Below are positions 6,369-6,770 of a DNA stretch of 6,770 nt, one piece after another (within the stretch, counting starts at the first letter, position 1; every line of letters begins with the position of its first letter). Location: contig JAMONE010000210.1 in NCBI GenBank assembly GCA_027066695.1, positions 1 through 6,770 of the forward strand, read 5' to 3'. The position numbers and the translations under genes were made by a program. The stretch is from Micavibrio sp. GTDB lineage: Bacteria; Pseudomonadota; Alphaproteobacteria; Micavibrionales; Micavibrionaceae. The notes under the pieces are model-generated. The model was not told where the DNA came from. It did not search any database and saw nothing but the letters and a program-made list of their open reading frames with translations.

Positions 6369-6770
6369 ATGTCTGCACGTGTTCTTGTTGTTGATGATAT
6401 CTTGCCTAATGTAAAACTGCTTGAAGCCAAGCTTTCCTGCGAGTATTACGAGGTTATTACCGCCACTAGTGGGTTAGAAGCTTTGGAAAAAGTGGAAAAT
6501 GAAAACCCTGATATCGTGTTGCTTGATATTATGATGCCTGGAATGGACGGGTTTGAGGTTTGCAGGCGCATAAAAGCAAATCCCGAAAAAGCGCATATCC
6601 CCGTTGTTATGGTTACTGCATTAACCGATGTGCAAGACAAGGTACGCGGCCTTGAGGCTGGCGCAGATGATTTCCTTAGTAAGCCGATTAATGACGTTGC
6701 GCTTATGGCGCGGGTGCGATCTCTTGCACGGCTTAAAATGGCTATTGATGAGTGGAAGCTTCGCGAGAAT
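6369..6770 (+). CDS. pleD: Response regulator PleD, N-terminal receiver domain only (gene continues past window)
   Basis: PleD is the response-regulator diguanylate cyclase partner of DivK: two receiver domains followed by a GGDEF domain that makes cyclic-di-GMP at the cell pole. Only 134 codons are in the window, covering the first receiver and the beginning of the linker. The acidic pocket is D9/D10 (VLVVDDILPNVKLLEAKL), the phospho-acceptor is D53 in LLDIMMPGMDGFEVCRRIK, and T83 (MVTAL) and K105 (FLSKPIND) complete the site. LEAKLSCEYYEV and the segment VALMARVRSLARLKMAIDE (110-128) are typical of PleD and the helix leading to its second receiver. The second receiver and the GGDEF domain cannot be seen, so the assignment rests on this receiver and on adjacency to divK, where pleD is the usual neighbour. 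Translation starts at the ATG placed 7 nt after AGGGGGAG. Confidence 0.93.
   Translation, partial: MSARVLVVDDILPNVKLLEAKLSCEYYEVITATSGLEALEKVENENPDIVLLDIMMPGMDGFEVCRRIKANPEKAHIPVVMVTALTDVQDKVRGLEAGADDFLSKPINDVALMARVRSLARLKMAIDEWKLREN

Overview
The window looks like chromosomal DNA from an alphaproteobacterium with fairly AT-rich coding sequence. The lineage call rests on three things read from the proteins: a divK-pleD response-regulator pair at the right end, a DUF1849/EipB-type periplasmic protein, and an alphaproteobacterial-style DotA/TraY membrane protein. I cannot place it below class from this sequence. Orders that carry chromosomal DotA/TraY-type secretion genes (for example Micavibrio-like lineages) are possible, but that is a guess.

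Layout, left to right. Bases 1858-1 (minus strand) hold the first 619 codons of a DotA/TraY-family integral membrane protein of a type IVB (I-type) secretion or conjugation system; the gene runs off the left edge. Bases 1859-2219 form a divergent intergenic region containing a roughly 128-bp imperfect inverted repeat (2018-2145) that no gene explains. Bases 2220-4049 (plus) are a complete glmS. It converges, across only 36 bp, on a minus-strand gene (4970-4086) for a soluble, coiled-coil protein with a disordered tail that I do not recognise. Bases 5077-5883 (plus) encode an exported EipB-like envelope-integrity protein. Bases 5966-6367 are divK, and 6369 onward is the start of pleD, cut by the right edge after 134 codons.

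Functional picture. GlmS feeds glucosamine-6-phosphate into peptidoglycan and LPS synthesis, and the EipB-like protein acts in the periplasm to keep the envelope intact, so the middle of the window is envelope-related. DivK and PleD are the classic alphaproteobacterial pair linking cell-cycle and polarity kinases to CtrA control and to cyclic-di-GMP; they are one base apart and almost certainly co-transcribed. The DotA/TraY gene is the outlier: it belongs to a secretion machine, yet sits beside housekeeping genes. No rRNA, tRNA, CRISPR, transposase or convincing terminator was seen. The most notable unexplained items are the structured intergenic repeat, the secretion gene in a housekeeping setting, and the orphan coiled-coil protein.
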